From positions 1 to 8,034 of the forward strand of contig JAEZMT010000403.1 of NCBI GenBank assembly GCA_023442085.1: DNA of 8,034 nucleotides, written 5' to 3'. This DNA is from Pseudomonadota bacterium. Its GTDB lineage: Bacteria > Pseudomonadota > Alphaproteobacteria > Rhizobiales > Xanthobacteraceae. A model generated the notes under the pieces. That model was not told the DNA's origin. It ran no database searches and worked only from the letters and a program-made list of their open reading frames with translations. Shown here in pieces: positions 5,888 through 8,034 of the stretch. A program made the position numbers and the translations under genes. Numbering within the stretch: position 1 is the first letter of the stretch; each line of letters starts with the position of its first letter.

Positions 5888-7903
5888 TTGAGCGGCCAAG
5901 CCCCTGCCATCCCTGGCGATGTTGCCCTTTCCGCGACGCTCCAGCCCATGGCGCACGCCATCCGGTTTCTGGCAGTGGATGCCATTCTCGCCGCGGGAGA
6001 AGGCCATCAGGGTGTGCCCCTCGGCATGGCCGAGATCGCGGCGGTGCTCTACAGCCGCCACCTGAGGTTCGACCCCGCCGACCCCACCTGGCCGGACCGC
6101 GACCGAGTGGTGCTTTCAAACGGGCACGGCTCCACACTGCTCTATTCCCTGCTGCACCTCACCGGCTACCACCACATCTCGCTGGATGCGGTGAAGAGCT
6201 TTCGTGAACTCGGCTCACCTTGCGCCGGCCATCCGGAGTACGAGCCGGCCGCCGGCATCGAGACCACCACCGGCCCGCTGGGACAGGGCATCGCAAATGC
6301 GCTGGGCATGGCCATCGCCGAAGCCCATCTCAACGCCCGTTTCGGCGACGACCTCATCGACCACCGCACCTGGGCCTTCGTCGGCGACGGCTGCCTGCAG
6401 GAGGGCGTGGGGCAGGAGGTGATCCAGCTCGCCGGCCACCTCAAGCTGGGCAAGCTCACCTTCTTCTGGGACGACAATTCGATCACCGATGATGGCTCCA
6501 CCGAGCTCTCCATCTCCGAGAACGTCGCCGAGCGCTTCCGCGTCGCCGGCTGGCACGTGGTGGAGATCGACGGCCACGACATCGCGGCGGTGGATGCCGC
6601 CATCCGTGCCGCCAAGGCCGATCCCCGCCCCTCCATGATCGCCTGCAGGACGACCATCGCCCGTGGCATCCCCCGCCTCGAAGGCCAACGCGGCGGCCAC
6701 TCCGGCAAGCTCTTCCCAGAGGATCGCGCCGCCATCGCGGAGCGCTTCGGCTGGACCGGGGGCACCTTCGACATTCCCGCCGACATCGGCGCCGCCTGGC
6801 GCGCCACGGGCACGCCGGGTGCGCAGGCGCGGGCCGCGTGGCGCCAGCGGCTTGCGGCCACCGGCAATGCGGTGCAGGACGAATTCCACCGCACCATCGT
6901 CGGCAACCTTCCTGCCGGCGCGCGTGAGGCCATCCACGCCTACAAGGCGAAGGTGGCGGCCGAAGCCAAGGCGGACTTCTCCATCGCCACCTCCGGCGAC
7001 ATCGCAGCGGCGCTCTACGAGGTGCTGCCCGAGATCATGACCGCCTGCGCGGACCTGGAGGCGCCCACCAACCACAAGCGCCAACTCTCCGCCTTCACCG
7101 CGAAGGATCGGGCAGGCCGCTACATCCATTGCGGCGTGCGCGAGCATGCCATGGGCTCGCTCGCCAACGGCATGGCCGCCCACGCCGGCATCACCCCGCT
7201 GGCGGTCACCTATCTGCCGTTCTCGGATTACGAGCGCCCGGCCCTGCGCATGGCAGCGCTCATGGGCCTGCCGGTGAAGTTCGTGTTCAGCCACGATTCC
7301 ATCGGCATCGGCAAGAACGGGCCGACCCACCAGCCGGTGGAGATCATCGCCTCGCTGCGCGCCATGCCGAACATGATGGTGCTGCGCCCCTGCGACGCCA
7401 TCGAGGCGGCGGAGGCGTGGGAGATCGCACTCACTCATCGCACCGGCCCGGTGGCGCTCGTGTTCGCGCGCCAGTCCCTGCCGGCCCTGCGCCGTGACGG
7501 CGGCGCGGAGAACCGCTCGGCCCGGGGCGCCTATGTGCTTCAGGAGGCCGAGGGCGGCCCGCGCCGGGTCACTCTCATCTCCACCGGCTCCGAAGTGCAG
7601 ATCGCCGTGGAGGCCCGTGCGCTGCTGCAGGCGGAGGGGATTCCTACGGCGGTGGTCTCCATGCCCTGCTGGAGCCTGTTCGAGGGTCAGGACGCCGCCT
7701 ACCGTAAGGCGGTGCTGGGCGTGGGCACCGTGCGTGTCGCGGTGGAAGCAGCGGTTAAGTTCGGCTGGGAGCGGTGGATCGGCGAGGAGGGGGGCTTCGT
7801 CGGCATGACGGGCTTTGGTGCCTCCGGCCCGGCCGATGCGTTGTACCGGCACTTCGGCATCACCGCCGAGGCCGTGGCCGAGGCTGCCCGCGTGCGGCTC
7901 TGA
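5888..7903 (+). CDS. Transketolase (thiamine diphosphate enzyme), atypical substrate pocket
   Basis: This 671-residue protein is a full-length transketolase (E. coli TktA has 663 residues). The family moves a two-carbon ketol unit between sugars using thiamine diphosphate and a divalent metal. Residues count from the TTG start. The cofactor motif is GDGCLQEG (Asp167, Glu172) with DDN at Asn197 and Ile199. Expected active-site residues are present: His40 (EGHQG), His80 (SNGHG), His115 (AGHPE), His271 (GGHSG), Glu419 (GVRE), His469 and His481 (THQP), and Arg528 (ARQSL). Substrate-side positions differ: Ser369 stands where TktA has phosphate-binding Arg358, the ADLAPSN motif reads ADLEAPTN with an insertion, and Asn477 replaces the conserved Asp of GEDGPTH. 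SGHPG has become EGHQG. The order is N-terminal diphosphate domain, middle pyrimidine domain, C-terminal domain. The start is TTG with a good GAGGAG. A hydroxyacid dehydrogenase begins 31 bases after the stop, probably in one operon. It may be a specialised paralogue rather than the housekeeping enzyme. Confidence 0.95.
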   Translation: MSGQAPAIPGDVALSATLQPMAHAIRFLAVDAILAAGEGHQGVPLGMAEIAAVLYSRHLRFDPADPTWPDRDRVVLSNGHGSTLLYSLLHLTGYHHISLDAVKSFRELGSPCAGHPEYEPAAGIETTTGPLGQGIANALGMAIAEAHLNARFGDDLIDHRTWAFVGDGCLQEGVGQEVIQLAGHLKLGKLTFFWDDNSITDDGSTELSISENVAERFRVAGWHVVEIDGHDIAAVDAAIRAAKADPRPSMIACRTTIARGIPRLEGQRGGHSGKLFPEDRAAIAERFGWTGGTFDIPADIGAAWRATGTPGAQARAAWRQRLAATGNAVQDEFHRTIVGNLPAGAREAIHAYKAKVAAEAKADFSIATSGDIAAALYEVLPEIMTACADLEAPTNHKRQLSAFTAKDRAGRYIHCGVREHAMGSLANGMAAHAGITPLAVTYLPFSDYERPALRMAALMGLPVKFVFSHDSIGIGKNGPTHQPVEIIASLRAMPNMMVLRPCDAIEAAEAWEIALTHRTGPVALVFARQSLPALRRDGGAENRSARGAYVLQEAEGGPRRVTLISTGSEVQIAVEARALLQAEGIPTAVVSMPCWSLFEGQDAAYRKAVLGVGTVRVAVEAAVKFGWERWIGEEGGFVGMTGFGASGPADALYRHFGITAEAVAEAARVRL

Positions 7904-7934
7904 GCCCGTCGCGACAATCGGAAAGATCAAGACC

Positions 7935-8034
7935 ATGCACAGGATCGTCGTTCTCGACCGCGACACCATCGCGCCTGAGGTGAATGTCCGCCGCCCGTCC
8001 TTCCCCCACGAGTGGGTAGAATATGCGCGCACCA
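7935..8034 (+). CDS. D-2-hydroxyacid dehydrogenase, hydroxypyruvate reductase-like, N-terminal fragment
   Basis: The window holds only the first 33 codons; the gene continues past the edge. The N-terminus reads MHRIVVLDRDTIAPEV, then RRPSFPHEWVEYART. This matches the start of NAD(P)-dependent D-2-hydroxyacid dehydrogenases of the HprA type: a first beta strand IVVLD, then an FPHE-x-x-EY segment as in methylotroph hydroxypyruvate reductase as I recall it. That group reduces hydroxypyruvate or glyoxylate, or acts on related 2-hydroxyacids. The nucleotide-binding domain and catalytic Arg, Glu and His are outside the window, so specificity cannot be judged. GGAAAG ends nine bases before the ATG. 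Its closeness to the transketolase is notable, because hydroxypyruvate is itself a ketol donor for transketolases. Confidence 0.68.
   Translation, partial: MHRIVVLDRDTIAPEVNVRRPSFPHEWVEYART

Noticed and set aside
6215..8032. 605-codon open frame on the minus strand opposite the transketolase
   Set aside because: It is a shadow of the transketolase, which has strong motifs throughout. The antisense product is low-complexity and unlike any protein family I know.
1..8034. Mobile element, CRISPR, toxin-antitoxin or phage signals
   Set aside because: No transposase, integrase, terminal repeats, spaced direct repeats or toxin-antitoxin pair could be seen on either strand.

Overview
The window is uniformly GC-rich DNA of alphaproteobacterial type, most likely from a metabolically versatile member of the Hyphomicrobiales (Xanthobacter/Ancylobacter/Starkeya-like). 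That placement rests on base composition, codon use and protein style only; no rRNA or other taxonomic marker is present. Nothing looks like an insertion sequence, phage, CRISPR array, tRNA or rRNA. Because GC is so high, long antisense open frames lie opposite every large gene, and they are not annotated.

Layout. Bases 3-155 hold the end of a small charged protein of unknown function. A 295-base gap (156-450) follows, with GC-rich hairpins just after that stop and a weak possible promoter near 356-384; the remainder shows nothing recognisable. Bases 451-1125 (+) encode a Tat-type lipoprotein L,D-transpeptidase (YkuD family) whose active-site surroundings are unusual. It converges on a large minus-strand gene (1227-3332) for an exported class III alkylsulfatase of the SdsA/BDS1 metallo-beta-lactamase type. 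A large hairpin at 1159-1216 probably ends transcription from both sides.

The alkylsulfatase gene is divergent from a Crp/Fnr-family regulator (3473-4180, +). Their shared 140-base intergenic region carries a plausible regulator promoter, an inverted repeat covering its -10 region, and a second perfect inverted repeat in the sulfatase leader next to its ribosome binding site. This suggests a locally regulated alkyl-sulfate use module.

Downstream, a small tail-anchored membrane protein lies on the minus strand (4307-4636) and is divergent from an SMP-30/gluconolactonase-like gene (4817-5734, +); the 180-base gap between them shows no convincing promoter pair. Next come a transketolase (5888-7903, TTG start) and, 31 bases later, the start of a D-2-hydroxyacid dehydrogenase resembling hydroxypyruvate reductase (7935 to the window end). 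Lactonase, transketolase and hydroxyacid dehydrogenase together look like part of a carbohydrate or sugar-acid catabolic operon. The transketolase keeps its thiamine and catalytic residues but differs at several positions that normally read a phosphorylated sugar substrate. That is the most promising lead in the window. No wholly new system is evident.
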